Positions 23,323 through 30,711 of a stretch of DNA of 39,805 bases are shown here, one piece after another. Every line of letters starts with the position of its first letter. The first letter of the stretch is position 1. A model generated the notes under the pieces. That model worked only from the letters and a program-made list of their open reading frames with translations. It ran no database searches and was not told the origin of the DNA. Location of the stretch: positions 1 to 39,805 of the forward strand of contig JAHFSU010000020.1 of the NCBI GenBank assembly GCA_023265595.1, given 5' to 3'. This DNA is from Deltaproteobacteria bacterium (GTDB taxonomy: Bacteria; UBA10199; SPLOWO2-01-44-7). Both the position numbers and the translations under genes were made by a program.

Positions 23323-24465
23323 GTGAATTCTTTGGCTCTATACATTCATATTCCCTACTGCTTGGAAAAGTGCCCCTATTGCGATTTTCATTCGATCGCT
23401 GTGGAGAAAAGGGAAATTCCCGATTTGGATTATGCTCAATTGCTCATTTTGCAGTTGAAAGAAGAGGTGGAACGATTGGGTCTCAAAAATCGGCCGCTTG
23501 TCTCCATTTTTTTTGGCGGGGGCACCCCCTCTTTAATGTCGAAAGAATTTTTTGAGAAAATTTTGGCCGCGATAGAGGGGACGTCCCCCTCATGGGGAGC
23601 GTCCCCGCATCCCATTGAAATAACCGTTGAAACAAATCCGGCAACGGCCACAAAAACTGATTTCCAAGAATGGCTAAAACTCGGTATCAATCGAATTTCA
23701 TTTGGTGTCCAATCGTTTCAGGAAAAATTTTTGAGAAAACTGGGCCGCAGTCATTCCTCACACGAGGCGGTAGCGGCCGTTCAGAAGGCGAAAGAGGCTG
23801 GCTTCATCAACGCCAGTCTGGATCTGATTTTCGGCATCGAAGGGCAAACTCCGGATGATCTGAAAAAAGATTTGGCAATGGCTATTTCCATGGGGCTCCC
23901 CCATATTTCCGCCTATCAATTAACTGTGGAATCGGGTACTCCGCTCGATAGCTGGGTAAAGCAAAAAAAATTTCATCTCCCTCCTGAAGAAATTTTAATT
24001 TCCATGCACCGGCTTGTTACCCAAACTTTGGAAGAAGCCGGCCTCAAACGTTATGAAATTTCCAATTATGCAAAGCCCGGTCATGAATCAAATCACAATC
24101 TGCAATATTGGCGTTATGGAGACTATTTAGGGATCGGTTCCGGCGCCGTCTCTTATGTTAAGAATAAAAGATGGCGCACCACACGCAAACTCAAAGAATA
24201 TTTGAAAGGAAACTGGGGATACGAAGACGAAGAAAAAATCGATTGGAAGACCGCCCTCAAGGAAAAATGGATGATGGGAATCAGGTTGACAGAAGGGATG
24301 CTGTTAGACGATGCAAGCCGCCTTTGGATCCCCCAGTTTCTAAATTGGGAAAAAGAGGGGATTTTAAATTTGGATGCAAATAGAGTAAAACTGACCGAAA
24401 AGGGGTTTTTACTTGCGAATTGGGTAACGCAAAATGTTTTTGCCCTCATCGACCAAATGTGCTAG
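23323..24465 (+). CDS. hemW: HemW-type radical SAM heme chaperone
   Basis: Radical SAM protein of the HemN/HemW family. The cluster motif is PYCLEKCPYCDF (CxxxCxxC), followed by FFGGGTPSLM, ETNPAT, and SFGVQSFQEKFLRKLGR. The 380-residue length, the short N-terminus and the CxxxCxxC form without the extra cysteine of HemN favour HemW, now regarded as a heme chaperone rather than a coproporphyrinogen oxidase. The start is GTG at 23323. Around residues 85-95 the segment EGTSPSWGASPHP is encoded by a G/C palindrome not expected in the family, but the frame is kept. It leads the gdhA-aminotransferase-serA cluster. Confidence 0.9.
   Translation: MNSLALYIHIPYCLEKCPYCDFHSIAVEKREIPDLDYAQLLILQLKEEVERLGLKNRPLVSIFFGGGTPSLMSKEFFEKILAAIEGTSPSWGASPHPIEITVETNPATATKTDFQEWLKLGINRISFGVQSFQEKFLRKLGRSHSSHEAVAAVQKAKEAGFINASLDLIFGIEGQTPDDLKKDLAMAISMGLPHISAYQLTVESGTPLDSWVKQKKFHLPPEEILISMHRLVTQTLEEAGLKRYEISNYAKPGHESNHNLQYWRYGDYLGIGSGAVSYVKNKRWRTTRKLKEYLKGNWGYEDEEKIDWKTALKEKWMMGIRLTEGMLLDDASRLWIPQFLNWEKEGILNLDANRVKLTEKGFLLANWVTQNVFALIDQMC
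23577..23606. repeat. In-frame palindrome inside hemW
   Basis: GGGGACG (23577-23583) pairs with CGTCCCC (23600-23606), with an inner TCCCC/GGGGA pair. A related GGGGACGTTCCCC unit lies in the spacer at 29320-29335. It encodes a loop of HemW between the GGGTP region and the ETNP strand. Confidence 0.6.
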
Positions 24466-24480
24466 CTGAAAGACCCGTTT

Positions 24481-25749
24481 ATGCAACATCATCCCGAGTG
24501 GGACAATCCGTTTTTTAAAGAAGTTCAGGCCAATTTCGAGCGCGTGGCGCACGCGATGAATCTGGATGAAAATATTTTCATCCGCCTTCGGGTTCCGGAA
24601 AGGGCCTTGACCGTCAGTGTCCCGTTTCGCCACGACAACGGCAAAGTCGAAGTCGTCACCGGTTATCGTGTCCAACATAACGATACATTGGGCCCTTATA
24701 AAGGGGGCCTCCGCTACAACCCGCATGTGAATATGGGCGAAGTGGCGGCGTTAGCGATGATGATGACTTGGAAGTCGGCCATTGTCGGTTTGCCTTTGGG
24801 TGGCGCAAAAGGAGGTGTGGCGATTGACCCCAATCCGTTGAGCCGTCAGGAATTGCAACGTGTGACTCGCCGCTTTACAATCGAAATTTTGAATTTTATC
24901 GGTCCTGATTCCGATGTCCCCGCTCCCGACATGGGGACCAATGAACAGGTGATGGCTTGGATCATGGATACCTACAGCCAGCAAAAGGGCCATGCGATTC
25001 CGGGGGTGGTGACCGGCAAACCGATCGATATCGGCGGTTCGCTCGGCCGCAAAGAGGCGCCGGGGCGCGGTGTCGTCTATGCGATCATCGCCGCTGCTGA
25101 AAAAATAAAGATGAAGCTCGATTCCAAAACGCGGGTGGCGGTGCAAGGTTTTGGACAGGTCGGCGGCGCCGCCGCGAAAAAAATGGAGAAGATCGGTTGT
25201 AAAATCGTTGCGGCGAGTGACCACACCGGCGGCATCTATAATCCGAAGGGGCTGAAATATGAATCACTCATGGCTTATCTCGCCACGAATAAAGTAATAA
25301 AAGGATACCCTGAAGGGGACCCCATTTCGAATGAAGCGCTTTTAGAGGTGGAATGTGATGTTCTCATTCCGGCGGCCATCGAACGGGTCATTACCAAAGA
25401 GAATGCCAAAAAACTAAAATGCCGCATTTTGGCCGAAGGGGCGAATGGGCCCACTACCAACGAGGCCGATAAAATGATTCGCGATCGAGGCGATATTTTT
25501 GTGATCCCCGATATTTTGGCCAATGCGGGTGGCGTGATCGTCTCCTATTTTGAATGGGTGCAGGATTTGCAAAATCTCTTTTGGAAAGAGAAAGAGATCA
25601 ATCACAAGCTCTGGGAGATGATGTCGGATGCCTTTGAAAAAGTTTACGCCACCGCCCAAAAAGAAAAAGTTGATATGCGAACCGCCGCGTTGATGACCGC
25701 CATTCGCAAAGTTTCTACCGCGATGTTGACACGGGGACTCTATCCATGA
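24481..25749 (+). CDS. gdhA: Glutamate dehydrogenase (Glu/Leu/Phe/Val family)
   Basis: Interconverts glutamate and 2-oxoglutarate plus ammonia. The 422-residue length and sequence match the hexameric catabolic-type family. Substrate-site residues are K74 (GPYKGGLRY), K98 (MTWKSA) and K110 (LPLGGAKGGV); the catalytic aspartate is D150 (PAPDMGTNEQ). The Rossmann motif is VAVQGFGQVGGAAA. The first half is typical of GdhA rather than leucine dehydrogenase. It starts 15 bases after hemW without a clear ribosome-binding site and overlaps the aminotransferase as ATGA. Its product glutamate could be the amino donor for its neighbour, which is inference from context. Confidence 0.93.
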   Translation: MQHHPEWDNPFFKEVQANFERVAHAMNLDENIFIRLRVPERALTVSVPFRHDNGKVEVVTGYRVQHNDTLGPYKGGLRYNPHVNMGEVAALAMMMTWKSAIVGLPLGGAKGGVAIDPNPLSRQELQRVTRRFTIEILNFIGPDSDVPAPDMGTNEQVMAWIMDTYSQQKGHAIPGVVTGKPIDIGGSLGRKEAPGRGVVYAIIAAAEKIKMKLDSKTRVAVQGFGQVGGAAAKKMEKIGCKIVAASDHTGGIYNPKGLKYESLMAYLATNKVIKGYPEGDPISNEALLEVECDVLIPAAIERVITKENAKKLKCRILAEGANGPTTNEADKMIRDRGDIFVIPDILANAGGVIVSYFEWVQDLQNLFWKEKEINHKLWEMMSDAFEKVYATAQKEKVDMRTAALMTAIRKVSTAMLTRGLYP

Positions 25750-26894
25750 AAATCAAAAAAAATTATATTTTGGCGCCGGGGCCGACGCCGGTTCCTCCGG
25801 AAGTGGCCTCCGCAGGGGCTTGGCCATTGATCCATCATAGAACCCCACAGTTTTGCGCTATCATCAAAGAGGTGGCTCAAGGCCTTAAAATGCTTTTTCA
25901 AACCCAACACCCGGTCTATTTCATGGCCTCTTCCGGAACGGGTGTGATGGAAGCGGCCGTTGCCAATCTCATGAGCCCCGGCGAGACGATGATTGTGGCT
26001 CAAGCCGGCAAGTTCGGGGAACGGTGGGGAGAAATCGGCAAATCGTTTGGTTGTCATCTGGTCGAAGTGAAAGCTGAATATGGAAAAGCGGTGCAACCGA
26101 CCCAAGTGGAAGAGGCGTTGAAAAAAAATCCCTCGGCCAAAGCGGTTTTCACGCAACTTTCAGAAACGTCGACCGGTTGCGTGTTTGATATTGAGGCGTT
26201 TGGAAAAGTCGTTGCAAAAACGGATGCCCTTTTGGTCGTCGACGGGATCAGCGGTGTCGGGGCCGAGCCCTGTTTCCCCGACAAGTGGGAAGTCGACTGC
26301 CTATTGACCGGTTCGCAAAAAGGGGTGATGCTCCCTCCGGGCCTCGGTTTTATCTCGATCAGTCCCAAGGCGTGGAAAGCGGTGGACGCCTCCAAATCAC
26401 CCCGATTTTATTTTGATCTTCGTGCCTACAAAAAAGCGCTCGATTCGGATGATTCCCCATACACGCCGGCCATCAGTCTTTTGTTCCAGCTCAAAGAAGC
26501 CTTAAAAATCATTCAAAATGAAACGATGGAGGGGATGTGGGCAAGGCACAGCTGGCTCGCCAAAGCAACGCGCGCGGCTATCAAGGCCCTCAATTTGGAA
26601 CTCTTTGCCGAACGCCCCGGAAATATTTTAACGGCGGTCAAAGTGCCGTCCGGTGTGGATGGTGAAAAAGCGGTTAAAGTGATGCGCGACGATTTAGGTG
26701 TAACGATTGCCGGCGGACAAGGTTCGATGAAAGGGAAAGTGATGCGCATTGCCCATTTGGGTTACATGGATCGTTTTGATATCACCACCGCGATCAGTGC
26801 ATTGGAAATTGCGTTCAAGCGACAGGGTTTTCCGATCAAATTAGGCGCCGGTGTTGCGGCCGCCGAGGATATTTTATGGCAGGATCCCCAGTAA
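25746..26894 (+). CDS. Class V (serine-pyruvate / alanine-glyoxylate type) aminotransferase
   Basis: A PLP enzyme of the class V family. It starts NYILAPGPTPVPPEV, the typical opening of serine-pyruvate, alanine-glyoxylate and related aminotransferases. The cofactor aspartate is in VVDGISGVGAEP (D166) and the PLP lysine is K192 in TGSQKGVMLPPGL. Length is 382 residues. The gene overlaps gdhA and serA, and a serine-kinase-like gene follows. In related clusters this type of enzyme works with SerA to make serine or phosphoserine from 3-phosphohydroxypyruvate. The exact substrate cannot be fixed from sequence; serC-like activity is possible, but the protein is not of the SerC subfamily. Confidence 0.9.
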   Translation: MKIKKNYILAPGPTPVPPEVASAGAWPLIHHRTPQFCAIIKEVAQGLKMLFQTQHPVYFMASSGTGVMEAAVANLMSPGETMIVAQAGKFGERWGEIGKSFGCHLVEVKAEYGKAVQPTQVEEALKKNPSAKAVFTQLSETSTGCVFDIEAFGKVVAKTDALLVVDGISGVGAEPCFPDKWEVDCLLTGSQKGVMLPPGLGFISISPKAWKAVDASKSPRFYFDLRAYKKALDSDDSPYTPAISLLFQLKEALKIIQNETMEGMWARHSWLAKATRAAIKALNLELFAERPGNILTAVKVPSGVDGEKAVKVMRDDLGVTIAGGQGSMKGKVMRIAHLGYMDRFDITTAISALEIAFKRQGFPIKLGAGVAAAEDILWQDPQ

Positions 26895-27814
26895 AAGTTT
26901 TGGTCTGCGACCCCCTTGCCCAGAGTGCCATCGATCAGATGAAACAGGCAGGGCTTGATGTTACGGTGAAAACCGGTTTGAAGCCGCAGGAATTGGCCGA
27001 AATCATCTCCCCATTTCAAATCTTGGCCGTACGCAGCGGCACCAAAGTCACCGCGCAAGTGATTGAAGCCGCAAAAAATCTAAAATTGATTGTTCGTGCC
27101 GGTGTCGGTCTTGATAATGTCGATGCCGAAGCGGCCCGCAAAAAAGGGATCGATGTGCAAAACACGCCGCACGCCACCACCAACACCGTTGCGGAACATA
27201 CGATGGCCTTGATGCTCTCGCTGGTGCGGCATATTCCGCAGGCCCAAGCCTCTTTGAAAAGGGGGGAGTGGGATCGAAAAAATTTTCAGGGCGTTGAATT
27301 GCGCGGAAAAGTGTTGGGGGTAGTGGGGCTTGGGCGGATTGGGCAGGAGGTGGCCAAGCGGGCGAAGGCATTTGGCATGGAGGTGATAGCCCACGATTCG
27401 GTTGTGACTTCAGAAGTGGCCGAAGCCTTGGAGATAGAACTGGTGCCGCTAGTCGACCTCGTCAAACGAGCCGATTTTATCTCTTTGCACCTTCCGTTAA
27501 ACGAGGCCACCCATCATCTTTTCGATAAATCGCTGTTAAGCAAAATGAAAAAGGGGAGTTATCTGATCAACGCCTCCCGCGGCGGTATTGTTGATGAAGG
27601 GGCCTTATTGGAATTATTAAAGAAGGAGCAGATCGCCGGAGCGGCATTAGATGTTTATGAAGAGGAACCGCCGAAGAATAATCCCTTGTTTGAATTGAAA
27701 CAGGTTGTGGCGGTGCCTCACCTTGGCGCCATGACAAAAGAGGGGCAGGAGAGGGCCGGCGCGGAGGCTGCGCATTGCATCATCGAATTTGCAAAGGTGT
27801 CATTGCATGGATGA
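26876..27814 (+). CDS. serA: D-3-phosphoglycerate dehydrogenase, short form without ACT domain
   Basis: Oxidises 3-phosphoglycerate to 3-phosphohydroxypyruvate with NAD, the first step of serine synthesis. NAD-binding motif GLGRIGQEVAKRA (151-163) and the catalytic triad R235 (NASRGGIVDE), E264 and H282 (VPHLGAMT) are intact. RAGVGLDNVD is the expected substrate-domain motif. With 312 residues it ends after the substrate/nucleotide domains, so it lacks the ACT or ASB regulatory domains and should not show classical serine feedback. It overlaps both neighbours. A broader 2-hydroxyacid dehydrogenase role is possible, but the cluster supports SerA. Confidence 0.88.
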   Translation: MAGSPVKVLVCDPLAQSAIDQMKQAGLDVTVKTGLKPQELAEIISPFQILAVRSGTKVTAQVIEAAKNLKLIVRAGVGLDNVDAEAARKKGIDVQNTPHATTNTVAEHTMALMLSLVRHIPQAQASLKRGEWDRKNFQGVELRGKVLGVVGLGRIGQEVAKRAKAFGMEVIAHDSVVTSEVAEALEIELVPLVDLVKRADFISLHLPLNEATHHLFDKSLLSKMKKGSYLINASRGGIVDEGALLELLKKEQIAGAALDVYEEEPPKNNPLFELKQVVAVPHLGAMTKEGQERAGAEAAHCIIEFAKVSLHG

Positions 27815-28655
27815 CATTTATTCCCGCATCAAAATTATTCCGATCGAAAAATGTCTGACCCACGAGGGGATTGTCGAAAAGTGGGTCGACCAGATTGCCG
27901 CCAATATCAAGGATCAGGGAAAAATGAAAAACCCGGTCATCGTCACATGGCACGATCCCTACTTTATTGTGCTCGATGGGATGCATCGCTATGCCGCTAT
28001 GAAAAAGATGGGGGTTCGTGACATTTTGGCCTGTGAGGTCGATTATTTTTCTCCCAAAATTATTTTGGAAGGATGGGATGCCTTTCTTTTTGAAAAAACG
28101 GATATTCGCTCTTTTTTATCGCAACTTTTTGGGGAGGGCGAGGGTTATTGTCTTAAGCCGCTAAAAAATTTGGCCGATGCCAAAAAAGCTGTTTTGGAAC
28201 GCAAGATTCTTTTGGCGATGGCCGACAAAAATGGAGTTATGCTTGGGCTGGAGAAAAAGGGGATGAATCCGAAAAATCTTTTGGAAGAGCTCTGTTTTGC
28301 TACCGATAGAGTCGACCGGACATTGAGCGCCAAAGATACAAAGGTCGTGTATGTTGATAATGAGTTAACCCTCGCTGACTTTAGTGAAACGAATGCCGAT
28401 GCGGTTGTTTTCAGGCCTCAGTTTACCAAACAGGAGGTGGTCGATCGCACCTTGCATAAAAAACCGTTTCCTCCAAAAAGCACGCGGCACTTGATTCCGG
28501 AAAGGCCTTTGCGCATCGATTTGGATTTGTCGCTATTATCTTCGGATATCAATTTGGCGACAAAGAATCGTCTTTTACAGAATCACTTGCAATGGTGCTA
28601 TGAAAATAATCGTGTCCGTTTTTACCCCGAATCGGTCCATATTTTTGCCGATTAA
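27807..28655 (+). CDS. ParB-fold protein, SerK/SbnI-like free serine kinase candidate
   Basis: The N-terminal 90 residues have the ParB/sulfiredoxin-like fold: IKIIPIEKCLTHEGIVEKW, then IAANIKDQGKMKNPVIVTW, then FIVLDGMHRYAAMKKMG. The DGMHR motif and the glutamate at 20 match the active-site pattern of the serine kinases SerK (Thermococcus) and SbnI (Staphylococcus), and the end VRFYPESVHIFAD also resembles theirs. The 282-residue length is slightly longer than those proteins. The start at 27807 has AAGGTG upstream and overlaps the serA stop. Downstream of serA and a class V aminotransferase, conversion of free serine to O-phosphoserine is a sensible role. The family assignment is moderately sure, the activity is inference; a DUF1015-like relative or a ParB-type regulator are alternatives. 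Confidence 0.62.
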   Translation: MDDIYSRIKIIPIEKCLTHEGIVEKWVDQIAANIKDQGKMKNPVIVTWHDPYFIVLDGMHRYAAMKKMGVRDILACEVDYFSPKIILEGWDAFLFEKTDIRSFLSQLFGEGEGYCLKPLKNLADAKKAVLERKILLAMADKNGVMLGLEKKGMNPKNLLEELCFATDRVDRTLSAKDTKVVYVDNELTLADFSETNADAVVFRPQFTKQEVVDRTLHKKPFPPKSTRHLIPERPLRIDLDLSLLSSDINLATKNRLLQNHLQWCYENNRVRFYPESVHIFAD

Positions 28656-29264
28656 TTAAAATCCCACTGTAAATCCGGCCATAATCGGGATGCCGAAGAC
28701 GGATGTCCTCTTTCGCGAAAGATTGTTGCCGAAATAGAGCGTGTATTTTATCGGCACGGAGATGCCAATCGCTATTTTTGGTTTGGTCTGTTTCAGAAAA
28801 TATTGAAAGCCGGGACCAAAATTGAAATTCATGCCGGTGGCGCTAGTTCCGTTTTTATTGCGCCCTTCGGAGACATAACTACCACCCAAGCCACCGAGCC
28901 AGTAAAAATCGGCACCACCTGTTGTTTCAATAATGTGAAAAATAGCGTTGGCATCGACACTCATTACATTCACCAGTTCGGAGCGATTCAATTTTTGGCG
29001 ATTGTAACTGAAGGGGACTTCCACGCCCCAGCGCGAGCCGCAAAAATCGTAACCGACTTTGGCATAAGCCCCCCAACGGGTCCCCCACGTAATTTTTCGG
29101 GAGGTTGTGCCGATGGCAACCAGTTGGTAATCGGGAGAATATTGCAGGAGTTGTTCATAACCGGCTCCCATAAAAAATCCCTCATGCCCGCAAGCCTTTG
29201 CTTCAAAATAGGGTAAAACCGTTATTGCGATCAGAAGACCGACTCCCCATAGAATTTTTTTCAT
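28656..29264 (-). CDS. Small outer-membrane beta-barrel protein
   Basis: A 202-residue protein with signal peptide MKKILWGVGLLIAITVLPYFEAKA, then alternating strands with aromatic girdles (GFFMGAGYEQLLQY, WGAYAKVGYDFCGSRWGVEVPFSY, FYWLGGLGGSYV, MNFNFGPGFQYFL, IKYTLYFG) ending in MAGFTVGF, a C-terminal phenylalanine typical of BAM substrates. It probably makes an 8-stranded barrel. The start at 29264 follows GGAGGG; the frame extends upstream but without a signal. A sigma-28-like promoter precedes it. It ends directly after the convergent serine-kinase-like gene. Specific role unknown. Confidence 0.8.
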   Translation of the reverse strand: MKKILWGVGLLIAITVLPYFEAKACGHEGFFMGAGYEQLLQYSPDYQLVAIGTTSRKITWGTRWGAYAKVGYDFCGSRWGVEVPFSYNRQKLNRSELVNVMSVDANAIFHIIETTGGADFYWLGGLGGSYVSEGRNKNGTSATGMNFNFGPGFQYFLKQTKPKIAIGISVPIKYTLYFGNNLSRKRTSVFGIPIMAGFTVGF

Positions 29265-29283
29265 TTTGCACCCTCCGGTCTTA

Positions 29284-29310
29284 CTATCGGCACCCCTCCA
29301 AAAAAGTTGC
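29284..29310 (-). promoter_or_regulatory. Sigma-28-like promoter of the barrel gene
   Basis: On the minus strand GCAACTTT, 11 bases, then GCCGATAG. The same ACGCAACTTTTTT start, spacing and GCCGATA box precede the gene at 8038. The predicted start is near 29276, 12 bases before the ATG. Confidence 0.5.
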
Positions 29311-29319
29311 GTCAAACTA

Positions 29320-29335
29320 GGGGACGTTCCCCCCC
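29320..29335. repeat. GGGGACGTTCCCC palindromic unit
   Basis: A short G/C palindrome in the divergent spacer between the barrel gene and the adenosine deaminase gene. It is closely related to the in-frame unit in hemW (23577-23606). Confidence 0.45.
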
Positions 29336-29381
29336 GTTTTTTGACGCTGGGGCCAGATATTGCTCAAGCCTTTGAAATAAT

Positions 29382-29409
29382 TTGACTTTTTTAAATATTT
29401 CATTAAAGT
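29382..29409 (+). promoter_or_regulatory. Sigma-70-type promoter for leaderless adenosine deaminase mRNA
   Basis: TTGACT, 16 bases, then TAAAGT (29404-29409). The ATG begins seven bases later, where transcription itself should start, and no ribosome-binding site is present. A weak sigma-54-like GG-N10-GC site (about 29349-29364) lies further upstream. Confidence 0.45.
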
Positions 29410-29415
29410 TCCCAT

Positions 29416-30633
29416 ATGGTGATATCCAAAGAATTTATCAGGGCCATCCCTAAATCAGACCTGCATGTCCATTTGGACGGTTCTTTAAGGCTCAAAACCC
29501 TCATCGATTTGGCCAAACAGCAAAACATCAAAATGCCCTCTTACACCGAAGCAGGTTTGACGGAGCTTGTTTTCAAGCCCCGCTATGCCGATCTCGGCGA
29601 ATATCTTCACGGTTTTAAATACACCTGTGCGGTGCTTCGGGACAAGGAGTCTTTGGAACGTGTCGCGTATGAGCTGGCATGGGATAATTTCAACGAAGGG
29701 GTCCGTTACATCGAACCCCGTTTTGCGCCGCAACTCAATGCCCACCGGCATTTGACTGTGGGTGAAGTCATTGAAAGTGTCGATAAAGGATTGGCCCGTG
29801 CCAAAAAAGAGATTGCGCAAAAATCGGAAATCAAAAAAGGATTGGAGCCTCATTTTGAATACGGGATCATCGGTTGCGCGATGCGGAAATTCGATGAGCG
29901 TTTTTCAGATTACTATCGCGACCTGATGTCGGTCCATCGCTATACACCGCCTAAAGAGCTCTACCCGATTGCTTCGATGGAGGTGGTGCGGAGTTTGGTT
30001 TCGTTGCGGGATAAAAAAGGGCTGACCATTGTCGGCTTTGATATTGCGGGTGAGGAAAAGGGCTATCCGGCCGGGGATCATGTTGAAGCCTATCAATATG
30101 CACAGAAACATTTCCTGAAAAAAACCGTTCATGCCGGCGAGGCCTATGGGCCTCCCTCGATTTTTCAGGCGATCACCGATTGTCATACCGATCGCATTGG
30201 GCACGGCACCCATCTTTTTGCCTACAATTTGATTGAGGGTATGCCGCTGGCGGAAAAGAAAAAATATGCTGAAGACTTGGCACAATATATTGCCGATCAG
30301 AGAATCACCATCGAGGTTTGTCTGACGAGCAATTTGCAGACGATCCCAACGATCAAAAAAATTGGGCAACATCCCTTGGGCAAAATGCTCGATCACAAAC
30401 TGTCGCTGAGTCTTTGTACCGACAACCGGCTTGTCTCCCACACCAACGTTTGTAAAGAGATCGAAATTGCGGTGGCGACCTTTGACATTTCACCGGCCCA
30501 TCTGAAGGACATCATCATTTACGGTTTTAAAAGAAGTTTTTTGGCTACACCGTATCACCAAAAAAGGAATTTCGTCCGTTCCGTGATCGATTATTACGAG
30601 AAAATTGAGAAACAATTCGACATTGCCTTCTGA
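29416..30633 (+). CDS. add: Adenosine deaminase family protein
   Basis: A metal-dependent TIM-barrel hydrolase that deaminates adenosine or a related purine nucleoside. Metal and active-site motifs are DLHVHLDGSLR (H17, H19), VGFDIAGEE, KTVHAGEAYGP, RIGHGTHLF, and SLCTDNRLVSHT with the aspartate pair region. The 405-residue length is somewhat above that of E. coli Add; the extra length is in the helical middle. Methylthioadenosine or aminofutalosine deaminases are close relatives, so substrate is uncertain. MtnA in the same window makes a purine or methylthioadenosine salvage link conceivable. It is an isolated plus-strand gene, probably leaderless. Confidence 0.88.
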   Translation: MVISKEFIRAIPKSDLHVHLDGSLRLKTLIDLAKQQNIKMPSYTEAGLTELVFKPRYADLGEYLHGFKYTCAVLRDKESLERVAYELAWDNFNEGVRYIEPRFAPQLNAHRHLTVGEVIESVDKGLARAKKEIAQKSEIKKGLEPHFEYGIIGCAMRKFDERFSDYYRDLMSVHRYTPPKELYPIASMEVVRSLVSLRDKKGLTIVGFDIAGEEKGYPAGDHVEAYQYAQKHFLKKTVHAGEAYGPPSIFQAITDCHTDRIGHGTHLFAYNLIEGMPLAEKKKYAEDLAQYIADQRITIEVCLTSNLQTIPTIKKIGQHPLGKMLDHKLSLSLCTDNRLVSHTNVCKEIEIAVATFDISPAHLKDIIIYGFKRSFLATPYHQKRNFVRSVIDYYEKIEKQFDIAF

Positions 30634-30640
30634 AAAATCA

Positions 30641-30668
30641 GATACCTTGCGAACTTTCATGAGGTATC
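30641..30668. repeat. Loose hairpin after the adenosine deaminase gene
   Basis: GATACCT (30641-30647) and AGGTATC (30662-30668) pair around a 14-base loop. A C-run, not a T-run, follows. It lies in the convergent spacer before the VKOR-DsbA gene and may weakly terminate transcription. Confidence 0.4.
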
Positions 30669-30711
30669 CCCCCATACAGCGGGCGGGCAGGCGGCTCCTC
30701 GTGAAAACGCA

